DNA of 64,000 nt from Sphingobacteriaceae bacterium (GTDB lineage Bacteria; Bacteroidota; Bacteroidia; Sphingobacteriales; Sphingobacteriaceae), in the NCBI GenBank assembly GCA_029266635.1, contig JAQSWM010000001.1, forward strand, positions 310,001 to 374,000. The letters are read 5' to 3'. Position 1 is the stretch's first letter, and each line of letters starts with the position of its first letter. The position numbers were made by a program, and so were the translations under genes. Positions 17,053-25,294 of the stretch are shown here, one piece after another. The notes below the pieces were generated by a model. That model did no database searches. It was not told where the DNA came from and worked only from the letters and a program-made list of their open reading frames with translations.

Positions 17053-19167
17053 CTATGCGTTTGCTTTCTTGCCTTTTACCTTCGCTATAACTTCATCCTG
17101 AACGTTACGAGGCGCTTCAGCGTAGTGGTCAAACTCCATTGTCGAAGTTGCACGGCCAGAAGTGATAGTACGCAACTGAGTTACGTAACCGAACATTTCA
17201 GAGAGAGGCACAGTAGCTTTGATAACCTGCGATCCGGCACGTGAGTCCATACCTAAAAGCTGGCCACGGCGACGGTTCATATCACCGATTACATCACCCA
17301 TGTTTTCTTCAGGTGTAAGGATCTCAACCTTCATGATCGGCTCCATCAACACTGGCTTACATTTTGGCAATGCTTCGCGGAAAGCTGAACGTGCACAAAT
17401 CTCGAAAGACAAAGCATCTGAATCGACTGCGTGGAATGAACCATCAATCAATCTAACTTTCATGCCTTGCAGCGGATATCCGGCTAACACACCGTTCACC
17501 ATCGCCGCCTGGAAACCTTTTTCAACAGATGGGATAAATTCACGAGGAATTGAACCACCACTGATCTCGTTCACAAACTGCAAGCCTCCTTTAGCATCAG
17601 CTTCAGCATCAAGCGGAGAAATAATAACCTGGATGTCGGCAAATTTACCACGTCCCCCAGTTTGTTTCTTATAAGTTTCGCGGTGTTGAGTAGTACCGGT
17701 GATTGCCTCTTTGTAAGCAACCTGCGGAGCTCCCTGGTTAACTTCTACTTTAAACTCACGCTTCAAACGATCCATCAGGATGTCTAAGTGAAGCTCGCCC
17801 ATACCTGAAATTACAGTCTGGCCAGTTTCTTCGTCAGTCTTAACGTGGAAAGTTGGATCCTCTTCAGCTAATTTCGCTAAAGCCATACCTAATTTGTCAA
17901 CGTCTGCCTGAGTTTTAGGCTCAATTGCCAAACCGATAACCGGCTCTGGGAAATTCATAGATTCTAATACAATCTGATGCTTTTCATCGCAAAGCGTATC
18001 GCCGGTTTTAATATCCTTAAAGCCTACTACCGCAGCAATATCACCTGCTCCTACATTAGGAATTGGGTTTTGCTTGTTAGCGTGCATTTGGAATATACGC
18101 GAAATACGTTCTTTGCTTTCTGAGCGCATATTGTACACGTACGATCCTGCGTCCAGATTACCTGAATACACACGGATAAAGCACAATCGGCCCACAAACG
18201 GGTCTGTAGCGATTTTGAATGCCAAAGCAGCGAAGGGCTCCTTTACATCCGGCTTACGCAAGATTTCTTCGTTAGTATCAGGGTTGTGGCCCACAATACC
18301 TTCAACATCCATAGGCGATGGCAATAATTCCATCACGTAGTCAAGCATGGTTTGAACACCTTTGTTTTTGAATGATGAACCGCAAACCATTGGAACGATC
18401 TTAGCATCAAGAACAGCCTGGCGCAATGCATCAAGGACCTCACGCTCAGTGATAGTCTCAGGAGCATCGAAGAATTTCTCCATCAGGCTCTCATCGTACT
18501 CAGCAACAGATTCAAGCAATTTCTCTCTCCACTCAGCAACCTCATCCAGCATATCTTCCGGAATAGGAACTTCGGTAAAGGTCATGCCTTTATCGTGCTC
18601 ATTCCAAACAATACCACGGTTGTTGATCAGATCAACCACACCTTTGAAGTTATCTTCAGCACCAATTGGCAATTGCAAAGGAACAGCGTTGCTGCCCAGC
18701 ATGTCTTTAACCTGCTTAACAACTTTCAAGAAATCAGCACCAGAACGGTCCATCTTGTTCACGAAGCCGATACGGGCAACGTTGTAGTTGTTGGCAAGGC
18801 GCCAGTTAGTTTCAGATTGAGGCTCAACACCATCAACTGCAGAAAATAAGAACACCAAACCATCCAATACACGCAGCGAGCGGTTTACCTCAACGGTAAA
18901 ATCCACGTGCCCGGGAGTATCGATAATGTTGATGTGATAATTTTGATTGCGGTATTTCCAGTTAACTGTTGTAGCAGCAGATGTAATGGTGATACCACGT
19001 TCCTGCTCCTGTGCCATCCAGTCCATAGTTGCAGCACCTTCATGCACCTCGCCTATTTTGTGGTTGATACCTGCATAATAAAGGATACGCTCTGTTGTTG
19101 TGGTTTTACCCGCATCAATGTGAGCAGCGATCCCGATGTTTCTTGTATATCTTAAATCTCTTGACAT
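17053..19167 (-). CDS. fusA: Translation elongation factor G
   Basis: 704 residues. GTPase motifs: AHIDAGKT (15-22), the G2 segment [14 protein letters not shown] in the G3 position and NKMD in G4. All five EF-G domains are present to the C-terminal [14 protein letters not shown] region. It drives tRNA-mRNA translocation with GTP. It lies between rpsG and rpsJ in the str operon. The 71-base gap from rpsG contains a strong terminator-like hairpin. Confidence 0.98.
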   Translation of the reverse strand: MSRDLRYTRNIGIAAHIDAGKTTTTERILYYAGINHKIGEVHEGAATMDWMAQEQERGITITSAATTVNWKYRNQNYHINIIDTPGHVDFTVEVNRSLRVLDGLVFLFSAVDGVEPQSETNWRLANNYNVARIGFVNKMDRSGADFLKVVKQVKDMLGSNAVPLQLPIGAEDNFKGVVDLINNRGIVWNEHDKGMTFTEVPIPEDMLDEVAEWREKLLESVAEYDESLMEKFFDAPETITEREVLDALRQAVLDAKIVPMVCGSSFKNKGVQTMLDYVMELLPSPMDVEGIVGHNPDTNEEILRKPDVKEPFAALAFKIATDPFVGRLCFIRVYSGNLDAGSYVYNMRSESKERISRIFQMHANKQNPIPNVGAGDIAAVVGFKDIKTGDTLCDEKHQIVLESMNFPEPVIGLAIEPKTQADVDKLGMALAKLAEEDPTFHVKTDEETGQTVISGMGELHLDILMDRLKREFKVEVNQGAPQVAYKEAITGTTQHRETYKKQTGGRGKFADIQVIISPLDAEADAKGGLQFVNEISGGSIPREFIPSVEKGFQAAMVNGVLAGYPLQGMKVRLIDGSFHAVDSDALSFEICARSAFREALPKCKPVLMEPIMKVEILTPEENMGDVIGDMNRRRGQLLGMDSRAGSQVIKATVPLSEMFGYVTQLRTITSGRATSTMEFDHYAEAPRNVQDEVIAKVKGKKANA

Positions 19168-19186
19168 TATGTTTTGATGATTTTAA

Positions 19187-19225
19187 AAAACACACCGGTT
19201 GCTATTCGCAACCGGTGTGTTTTCA
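19187..19225 (-). terminator. Strong terminator-like hairpin inside the str operon (rpsG-fusA gap)
   Basis: A perfect 16-base-pair inverted repeat (19189-19204 with 19210-19225) and five-base loop. On the minus-strand transcript it is followed by a U-run. It has the form of an intrinsic terminator but stands between rpsG and fusA, so it more likely attenuates or partly terminates, or blocks exonucleases. Confidence 0.75.
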
Positions 19226-19238
19226 ATTTTATCGTTTA

Positions 19239-19706
19239 TTAGAAACGGAAGTGAGAGAACGCTTTGTTGGCTTCAGCCATTTTGTGCGTATCTTCTTTTT
19301 TCTTAACCGCTGCGCCTTCGCCTTTAGCTGCCGAAATAATTTCGCCTGCTAATTTCTCCATCATGGTTTTTTCTCCACGACGGCGTGCATAGCTGATCAA
19401 CCACTTCATGCCTAAAGCAATTTTGCGCTCAGGGCGAACTTCAGTTGGAACCTGGAAGTTTGCACCACCCACACGGCGAGATTTAACCTCTACCGCAGGC
19501 ATTACATTATTCAAAGCTTTTTTCCAAGCTTCTAAACCGCTTTCGCTGGTTTTCTTTTCTACCAATTCAACAGCATCGTAAAATATAGAGTATGCGATAG
19601 ACTTTTTGCCATCGAACATCATATTGTTTACAAACCTGGTAACCATTACGTCATTGAACTTTGGGTCAGGCAGTAAAATTCTCTTTTTTGGTTTTGACTT
19701 TCTCAT
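19239..19706 (-). CDS. rpsG: 30S ribosomal protein S7
   Basis: 155 residues of S7: MRKSKPKKR start, [38 protein letters not shown] and the [15 protein letters not shown] end. It nucleates assembly of the 30S head. It starts 19 bases after rpsL on the same strand and is followed by a strong hairpin before fusA. Confidence 0.98.
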   Translation of the reverse strand: MRKSKPKKRILLPDPKFNDVMVTRFVNNMMFDGKKSIAYSIFYDAVELVEKKTSESGLEAWKKALNNVMPAVEVKSRRVGGANFQVPTEVRPERKIALGMKWLISYARRRGEKTMMEKLAGEIISAAKGEGAAVKKKEDTHKMAEANKAFSHFRF

Positions 19707-19725
19707 TGTGCTTTCCTCCGTTCAA

Positions 19726-20139
19726 TTATTTCTTTTTACCTTTTGCTGGTGCAGCAGCTGCCTGTCCCGGTTTAGGACGCTTAGTTCCGTACTTAGAGCG
19801 GCGTTGGTTACGTCCGGCTACGCCAGAAGTATCTAATGCGCCACGGATAATATGGTAACGTACACCTGGCAAATCTTTTACACGTCCTCCGCGGATCAAC
19901 ACAATTGAGTGCTCCTGAAGGTTGTGGCCCTCGCCGGGGATGTATGCGTTCACCTCTTTACCGTTTGTTAAACGTACACGGGCAACTTTACGCATTGCTG
20001 AGTTTGGTTTCTTAGGGGTAGTGGTGTACACACGTGTGCATACGCCTCTTCGCTGTGGACAAGAGTCCAACGCTGGCGACTTACTCTTGTCAACCATAGC
20101 TACTCTACCTTTTCTAACTAATTGTTGGATAGTAGGCAT
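19726..20139 (-). CDS. rpsL: 30S ribosomal protein S12
   Basis: 137 residues of S12: [12 protein letters not shown], the decoding-centre loops [16 protein letters not shown] and [23 protein letters not shown]. It is the first gene of the str operon and has a good promoter just upstream. The C-terminal tail ([10 protein letters not shown]) is an alanine/lysine extension beyond the usual end. Confidence 0.98.
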   Translation of the reverse strand: MPTIQQLVRKGRVAMVDKSKSPALDSCPQRRGVCTRVYTTTPKKPNSAMRKVARVRLTNGKEVNAYIPGEGHNLQEHSIVLIRGGRVKDLPGVRYHIIRGALDTSGVAGRNQRRSKYGTKRPKPGQAAAAPAKGKKK

Positions 20140-20184
20140 TTCTTGCTTTTTCTGTTTATTTTTTTATTCCTATTAAAAGGACTG

Positions 20185-20215
20185 CAAAAGTAGGCACTTT
20201 ATTTTTGATATTCAA
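20185..20215 (-). promoter_or_regulatory. Promoter of the str operon
   Basis: Read on the minus strand: TTG (20215-20213), 20 bases, TACTTTTG (20192-20185), then GCAGTCC. It matches the Bacteroidota consensus in both boxes and shares the GCAGTCC start region with the rpsA and tRNA-Phe promoters. The rpsL ATG is about 45 bases downstream. Confidence 0.82.
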
Positions 20216-20219
20216 GCGG

Positions 20220-20445
20220 TTGTGAGAAAAAGTTTGAAGTAAGGGGATGGGTGTGAGGCAGAAGGTTAAAGGCGTGAGATTCAAGGTTGCGGGGTAAGGG
20301 TGTGAGTTGCAAGAATTTGGATGTGAGGAGATTTGGGAAAGGTGCTGTGGTGCTGCTATGAGCGGCAGCCCTGCTATCCGCTGCAAGTCCTCACTCGTAC
20401 CTCGCTGTGGGCTTTTCGCTGCTATCAGGTTTAGTGAAGATGAGG
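20220..20445. repeat. Degenerate G-rich and CGCTGC-type intergenic repeats
   Basis: The 378-base gap between rpsL and the next gene contains, from about 20240 to 20335, several imperfect copies of GGTGTGAG/GGATGTGAG separated by purine-rich sequence. From 20355 to 20432 a segment follows with CTGCTATCCGCTGC and TTTTCGCTGCTATC. No open frame of note is found. It looks like a cluster of dispersed intergenic repeats. Confidence 0.4.
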
Positions 20446-20517
20446 TTTGAGCATCAACCCTAGACTTTTAACTATATCTGAATATTGGTAACTTAGAGAA
20501 GTTTTTAAGCCGATTCG

Positions 20518-20682
20518 ATGAGCAACACCTTGAAAATTATAGCAGCTGTAGCCACCTTAGTTTTCTGGGCTGCTGTTGTGTGGAATAACGAGAGAATATT
20601 GCAGTCAATAATTCTTGTCTTGCTCTTTACAGCGTTAGAATTATGGATCGTTTTGCGGAGATTGGCTAAAGATTTGATATAG
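20518..20682 (+). CDS. Small two-helix membrane protein, unknown
   Basis: 54 residues from ATG at 20518 to TAG at 20680-20682. Two hydrophobic segments (ATLVFWAAVVW and ILVLLFTALELWIVL) flank a short NNERI turn, and the C-terminus RRLAKDLI is positively charged. The composition and topology fit a real small membrane protein and not chance sequence, but I recognise no family. Confidence 0.45.
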   Translation: MSNTLKIIAAVATLVFWAAVVWNNERILQSIILVLLFTALELWIVLRRLAKDLI

Positions 20683-20717
20683 AAGCAGCTGATACTACAT
20701 GGGAAAGCCGTCCTTTC

Positions 20718-21749
20718 TTATTGCTCAACCTTGTTCTCAGCAATAAACTGCTTAAAAAGCTTACCACCTTCTCGCAAGCTTCCATCGGCATTTTGAAGTG
20801 CGATAGCCTTCCCTTCTCCCCCATCGCCACTGTACCACATTACATACATAAGTTTAAGTTCCAAGCATTTTTTTAACGTATTGCTTACAATTTCAGGCCT
20901 TAGGTCCAATTGCCCGATTTCAGTTATAATCGGCTGCTTTCCTGTAGCTTTTTTAAGATAAGCCACCACATAATCCAGCAAAGCCGGATCAATCTTTTTG
21001 CTCACATCCTCATCCTTCATTCCCCGCAGAGGAAAATACCAATGGAAATTCACGTAATCTATCGGGAGATTCTTATATGCTTCAACCTGCTTATGTCCTA
21101 TTTTAAGTTTCGCCTGACTGGCGGGTGCCCCTAAAAGAGCGTCTATGTTCTTGAGCCGAGCCTCAGGGAAAGCCTTATGAGCAAAAATATCGGCTTCTTG
21201 CTTTCTGCCAAGGTTCAGCAAATCTTCGTACACCAATAACGAGAGTGTCGGGCTGGTCAGTCCACCGTTCGTAATCTTTAAGCCTTTGGCATGCACAACC
21301 GGGATAGCTGCTTTGAGTTCCGCAAAGTAATCGTCGATTGTGCCGGTATGATAATTTGGGTTGTCTTCCTCATTCTCTATTGTCACCAATTCAGGTTTAT
21401 ACACGGAGAGAATGTCTGACAGCTTCTTGGTGTAATCAGCAAAATCTGAAGCGAACGGCATGGCGTGCCCGGCGCCACCTGCATTATAGGCGATGTTCAA
21501 TACCGTCTTTATACCAGCTTTGTTAAACGCATCAATGGTTTCATCCTTCCCGGTCCATTTTGACATTATGATACGTGTGCGCAGGTACTGAATGCCCAGC
21601 TCCTTCGCCAACTTAATCTGGACGGCATCCGGCATCGACTTATTTTCTGTGCGATTTACCAGCACGCCAAAATGTGTTTGAGCAAAACTGGTATTAGCTC
21701 TAATCAGTAAAACGAATGCTAGAAGAACAACGGCAGCAAGAGTTTTCAT
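20718..21749 (-). CDS. Secreted TIM-barrel glycoside hydrolase (clan GH-A type)
   Basis: 343 residues with a signal peptide (TSFAQ, about 24). The sequence reads as a beta/alpha barrel: LGIQYLRTRI, VLNIAYN, LVTIENEEDN (likely acid/base Glu at strand 4), YVNFHWYFP, and PIITEIGQLD (likely nucleophile Glu at strand 7). Both glutamates are in the places expected for clan GH-A enzymes such as GH5/GH39. The substrate is unknown and no carbohydrate-transport genes are beside it. Upstream, 102 bases away, is an FkbM methyltransferase on the same strand. Confidence 0.75.
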   Translation of the reverse strand: MKTLAAVVLLAFVLLIRANTSFAQTHFGVLVNRTENKSMPDAVQIKLAKELGIQYLRTRIIMSKWTGKDETIDAFNKAGIKTVLNIAYNAGGAGHAMPFASDFADYTKKLSDILSVYKPELVTIENEEDNPNYHTGTIDDYFAELKAAIPVVHAKGLKITNGGLTSPTLSLLVYEDLLNLGRKQEADIFAHKAFPEARLKNIDALLGAPASQAKLKIGHKQVEAYKNLPIDYVNFHWYFPLRGMKDEDVSKKIDPALLDYVVAYLKKATGKQPIITEIGQLDLRPEIVSNTLKKCLELKLMYVMWYSGDGGEGKAIALQNADGSLREGGKLFKQFIAENKVEQ

Positions 21750-21851
21750 AAGAGATTTCTTAGATTGAGCATCCTGCAGCTGGAAGTTTAACGCAACAGG
21801 AATTTGTTACAAACGATCGTCCAGCTTTGGATTGTCAGGGTTAAAATTAGT

Positions 21852-22634
21852 TTACTCATTTTCATTAACAGCAATGCAGATGCCTTTATTCTCGCTCAGC
21901 TTAAAACCAAGTTTTGCCAAGTGTGCTGAAAGCTCATCAGCCCGATAGCTGGGCTCGAAGATTATCTTGTCCACACGCTGCGCCAGTTCAGCATCTATGT
22001 TTTTAATAATCTCATATTCTGCGCCCTCACAATCAAGCTTTAGCAGGCTGCATTTCGATATCCCACACATGGAAAAAGCTTCCTTTAGCGAGAGAAGCTC
22101 AACCTGCGTATAGGCTCGGTCCTCGAACTGCGGCAATATGCTGTGCCCGCCAATATTTTTATCATGTATGAAAAGCTTTTCGGTTCTTGTATTACCGCCA
22201 AGGCCAAACGGGTGCAACCGAACATCGGCGAAGCCACTGGACTCAACATTTGAAGTAAGCTGCAAAAAGTTGGGATGGTAAGGCTCAAAACAATGAATTG
22301 TTGCGCCGGGATACAGTTGCTTCATCCTAATGGTGAAAAGCCCTGTATTTGCTCCAACATCTACGATTACAGGATTGCGTGTGCTAAGCTCCGGAAGGTC
22401 ATAACATTTGTCTATAAAGATTTCCTTGTAGATAAATAAGGTCATGAACTGGTGAACAGAAAAAAAGCCACCTTCCTTCAGGCTAAAAGTTAGGCCTTTT
22501 TGTGAGCCGGAAATCAAGGTTCGCCCTAAGGCATACCAAAACCTCCAGGGTAAATTCAGGGCTTCAGCATGCTTTCTGTAACTTTTAAAGTCGAGCATCT
22601 GCTTAAATGCCCAGTTCAATCGCCAGCCGCTCAT
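21852..22634 (-). CDS. FkbM family SAM-dependent methyltransferase
   Basis: 260 residues. The SAM-binding motif I is VIVDVGANTGLFTIRM (about 89-104), followed by IHCFEPYHPNF. The FkbM signature LLKLDCEGAEYEII is near 190-205. Members O-methylate sugars, polyketides or similar cell-surface molecules. It is not inside an obvious surface-polysaccharide cluster, so the target is open. Confidence 0.88.
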   Translation of the reverse strand: MSGWRLNWAFKQMLDFKSYRKHAEALNLPWRFWYALGRTLISGSQKGLTFSLKEGGFFSVHQFMTLFIYKEIFIDKCYDLPELSTRNPVIVDVGANTGLFTIRMKQLYPGATIHCFEPYHPNFLQLTSNVESSGFADVRLHPFGLGGNTRTEKLFIHDKNIGGHSILPQFEDRAYTQVELLSLKEAFSMCGISKCSLLKLDCEGAEYEIIKNIDAELAQRVDKIIFEPSYRADELSAHLAKLGFKLSENKGICIAVNENE

Positions 22635-22681
22635 ATTATTTGCACTGTTGTAAGGCCCTAAATTACTCTTTCGTTATAACC

Positions 22682-22712
22682 AAAAAAAAGAGCCACAGTT
22701 TCCCGTGGCTCT
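22682..22712 (-). terminator. Rho-independent terminator of the DUF4142 gene
   Basis: Eight-base-pair stem (22689-22696 with 22705-22712) followed on the minus strand by a run of seven or more U. It lies 21 bases past the stop at 22734. Confidence 0.85.
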
Positions 22713-22733
22713 CTTAGATTAATTGTTGCTTCC

Positions 22734-23882
22734 TTAAAATAATTTGCGGTTCACCATTTTAGCATGCGCCAGGTGAGCTTGAAGCGCAGGAAGGGTTTTT
22801 TGCGCATAGGATTTTACCTGCGGATCGTCGGACTGAGCTGCGCTCTGGAACAATGCAATTGCTTGATAGTGATCCTGGAGCATCATTCTCATGTACTGCT
22901 GATCAAACTGCTGACCACTAAGATTATTCAGGCTTGTGATTTCGTTCATGGTTGTCATAGCAGAACTATTCATGCTTGAAGAGCCATTCATGTTCATCGA
23001 CCCGTCTTTATTCATAGAACCAGAGTCATTGTTGTCAGAGTATCCCGATCCGCTGTTAACTGATCCTCCTGCTCCCATTGAGCCATTCATTCCTGAACCG
23101 TTTGTACTTGTTCCCGTGCTTGCACTCGCACCATAGGAGCCAGACATGTTTGCGGAATTACTGAAAGCCGGAGCTTGAATGTTTATGTTCTTTGTTGATG
23201 CCACGTTCATCAGTTGCTGATTATTTGTAGAATGGTCTCTTACCATCATTTCAGCAAACGCCCTTACATCCGGGTTACTTGATTTTTGTTGTGCGATGCG
23301 GCTTAGCTCAACCTCACGCATGCCGCTCTCTGCTGCCATTGGCAAGAAGCTCTGAGCAGAATTGTAAGTACTGAAGTTAGAATAGTTAAGCGGTCCCTGA
23401 TACCCGTTCATAAAGAAGCTCATCTGAGAGCTGCCGTAAACATTATTATTTCCCGAGCCTGACCAGCCACTTGTACTGCCTGTGCCGTTCATGTTGTTGG
23501 AACCAGAATTGGTACCTGATCCGTATGAACTTCCATTAGAACTGCTGCTCATCGATCCCGAAATCCCCGTATCGTAGGTGCTTCCATTCGCATCACCGTT
23601 TGGGTAAGTGCCCGAGGTGCTGTCATCGGTGTTCATTATACCGCTTGAGGCTAATGTATTATCAGAACCAACGGTTCCGTTTGTAATCACACCACCCGTG
23701 GTTTCCATTGTTCCGGATGTAGTTTCGCTGTTATCCATCGATGCAGTTCCAACATCAGTCGAGCTTCCCATATCCATGCCTGTTGTACCGCTCGAACTTC
23801 CCGAGCCGGTCCGTGTGCTTGAACAAGCTGCCATCATCCCTGCAGCGAGCAAAGCCATTGTTTGCATTTTTAGATTTTTCAT
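22734..23882 (-). CDS. DUF4142 lipoprotein with Ser/Gly/Asn-rich linkers
   Basis: 382 residues from the internal ATG at 23882, which gives a lipoprotein signal (MMAACSS, Cys20); the longer frame begins at 23936 and would bury it. Residues about 21-155 are low-complexity Ser/Gly/Thr/Asn. The ferritin-like DUF4142 helices appear as SFLPMAAESGMREVELSRIA to MVRDHSTNNQQL (about 180-225), then a second low-complexity insert of about 75 residues, then MMLQDHYQAIALFQSAA to the end. The family is typically outer-membrane or periplasmic and of unknown function, often linked to stress. Confidence 0.82.
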   Translation of the reverse strand: MKNLKMQTMALLAAGMMAACSSTRTGSGSSSGTTGMDMGSSTDVGTASMDNSETTSGTMETTGGVITNGTVGSDNTLASSGIMNTDDSTSGTYPNGDANGSTYDTGISGSMSSSSNGSSYGSGTNSGSNNMNGTGSTSGWSGSGNNNVYGSSQMSFFMNGYQGPLNYSNFSTYNSAQSFLPMAAESGMREVELSRIAQQKSSNPDVRAFAEMMVRDHSTNNQQLMNVASTKNINIQAPAFSNSANMSGSYGASASTGTSTNGSGMNGSMGAGGSVNSGSGYSDNNDSGSMNKDGSMNMNGSSSMNSSAMTTMNEITSLNNLSGQQFDQQYMRMMLQDHYQAIALFQSAAQSDDPQVKSYAQKTLPALQAHLAHAKMVNRKLF

Positions 23883-24174
23883 AGTTTTCAAATTAGATGT
23901 TTGTGTTGGTTTGAAACCGTATGCCACAAGTCTCAAAAAATGTTCCGCTATAGCTGTGATTTATACTTAAAAGGGAAATTAAGTACCCGATAATTTGCGT
24001 TTAAATATCAATAAGCCATTTTGTATAGCTTGCGCAGCATTATCGCCCAAGCTGCCGGACATTGGCACGGCTTAAAAAAAGTGAAGAATTGTTTCAACCC
24101 TCGTATTCAATTGTGTATTTTCACGTTAAAGGCTTGAGAGTTTAGATTTATTGAAAAGGGATCTTTTTTCAGCG

Positions 24175-25038
24175 ATGCCGGGGGGCTGGGCTGAAGCATT
24201 TGGAAAAAGTTTAAGGGCACTCGTGTGCTTTCTTGCTTTACTGCTGGGGGCACATTTATCGTTTTCGTCAACTTACAAGGTAAACGACAGAACGAAAATT
24301 TACAGCGAGCAAGTAGCTGCGGATTCTGTGTTGCTGAAAATGGACAACGATCTCAGTATCCCGGTATCGGTAAAGCTGGGGATCAATTCTGAAAACCTTC
24401 AAAACGGCAATCAAGCTACAATCTCTGCAGTAATTCCCGCACGGACAGTGGGGCACGTAGTTGCACGTTTTAAAAAGATAAATAGGAGCCTCTCATACAA
24501 ACTTTCGTACAGTTGGAAAATTGTGCTGGGGGACGTCACGCAAACGCCCGACGGCAGCTATATATACAGCTATCCTTATTCAAAAATCGGCACCTATAAA
24601 ATTTCACAAGGTCCAGGCGGTGCGTTCAGCCATCAGGGCGTTTTTGCATATGATTTCCTGATGCCTGTGGGAACGCCCATACTCGCAGCCCGCGATGGAA
24701 TTGTTGCGATGGTCAAATCCGATTCAAAGTCCGGCGGCGCCGACCGCAAATTCATCGACGATGCGAACTACATTTCTGTTTACCATCAGGACGGCACCTT
24801 AGGAAACTATTTCCATCTTAACTGGAACAGTGCTATTGTGAAAGAAGGGCAATTCGTAAAAAAAGGCGAAATCATAGGCTATTCAGGTAACACCGGATTC
24901 ACCAGCGGCCCTCACCTTCACTTTGAAGTGGTTAGGCCAAACCTCAATGCCGACAAAAACACCTTTGTGTACTTCCACTGGGCTGACGAAAAAGCCAACG
25001 GATCTCTGGCTCATTTAAGCGAAACTGCTAATCATTAG
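24175..25038 (+). CDS. M23 family metallopeptidase (LytM/peptidoglycan type)
   Basis: 287 residues from ATG 24175; a TTG at 24151 adds eight residues. A signal sequence (LVCFLALLLGAHLSF) is followed by an Ig-like region and a C-terminal M23 domain: SHQGVFAYDF provides the first His and Asp ligands, and GPHLHFEV the HxH. These enzymes cut peptide crosslinks in peptidoglycan or act as dLytM regulators; here the ligands look complete, so it is probably active. Confidence 0.85.
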   Translation: MPGGWAEAFGKSLRALVCFLALLLGAHLSFSSTYKVNDRTKIYSEQVAADSVLLKMDNDLSIPVSVKLGINSENLQNGNQATISAVIPARTVGHVVARFKKINRSLSYKLSYSWKIVLGDVTQTPDGSYIYSYPYSKIGTYKISQGPGGAFSHQGVFAYDFLMPVGTPILAARDGIVAMVKSDSKSGGADRKFIDDANYISVYHQDGTLGNYFHLNWNSAIVKEGQFVKKGEIIGYSGNTGFTSGPHLHFEVVRPNLNADKNTFVYFHWADEKANGSLAHLSETANH

Positions 25039-25185
25039 AAATTGAGTTCCGTCCGTTACCCGTCATCTGGAGTGCTCCAACTGATAGATTTTTAGCTAAT
25101 TCTCAGCTGCATATTTCCAGGACTTTCATCCCGTCCCTCGTGCTAGTGCAGCTCTTTTTATAAAGTAACAAATTCCTCCCAATTA

Positions 25186-25216
25186 TTTGTTATAATAAAA
25201 TGGTTGTTTATTATTG
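25186..25216 (+). promoter_or_regulatory. Promoter of the SusC-SusD locus
   Basis: TTTG (25186-25189), 19 bases, TATTATTG (25209-25216), one mismatch to TAnnTTTG. The start codon is about 78 bases downstream. A 7-base inverted repeat, GTTGTTT (25203-25209) and AAACAAC (25224-25230), flanks the -7 box and could be an operator. Confidence 0.6.
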
Positions 25217-25294
25217 TAAATAGAAACAACAACCAACCAATTTTAAACCAGTTGCTTAGCTCTCGCGGGCGGGCAAGTATCTAATTAAACAATT

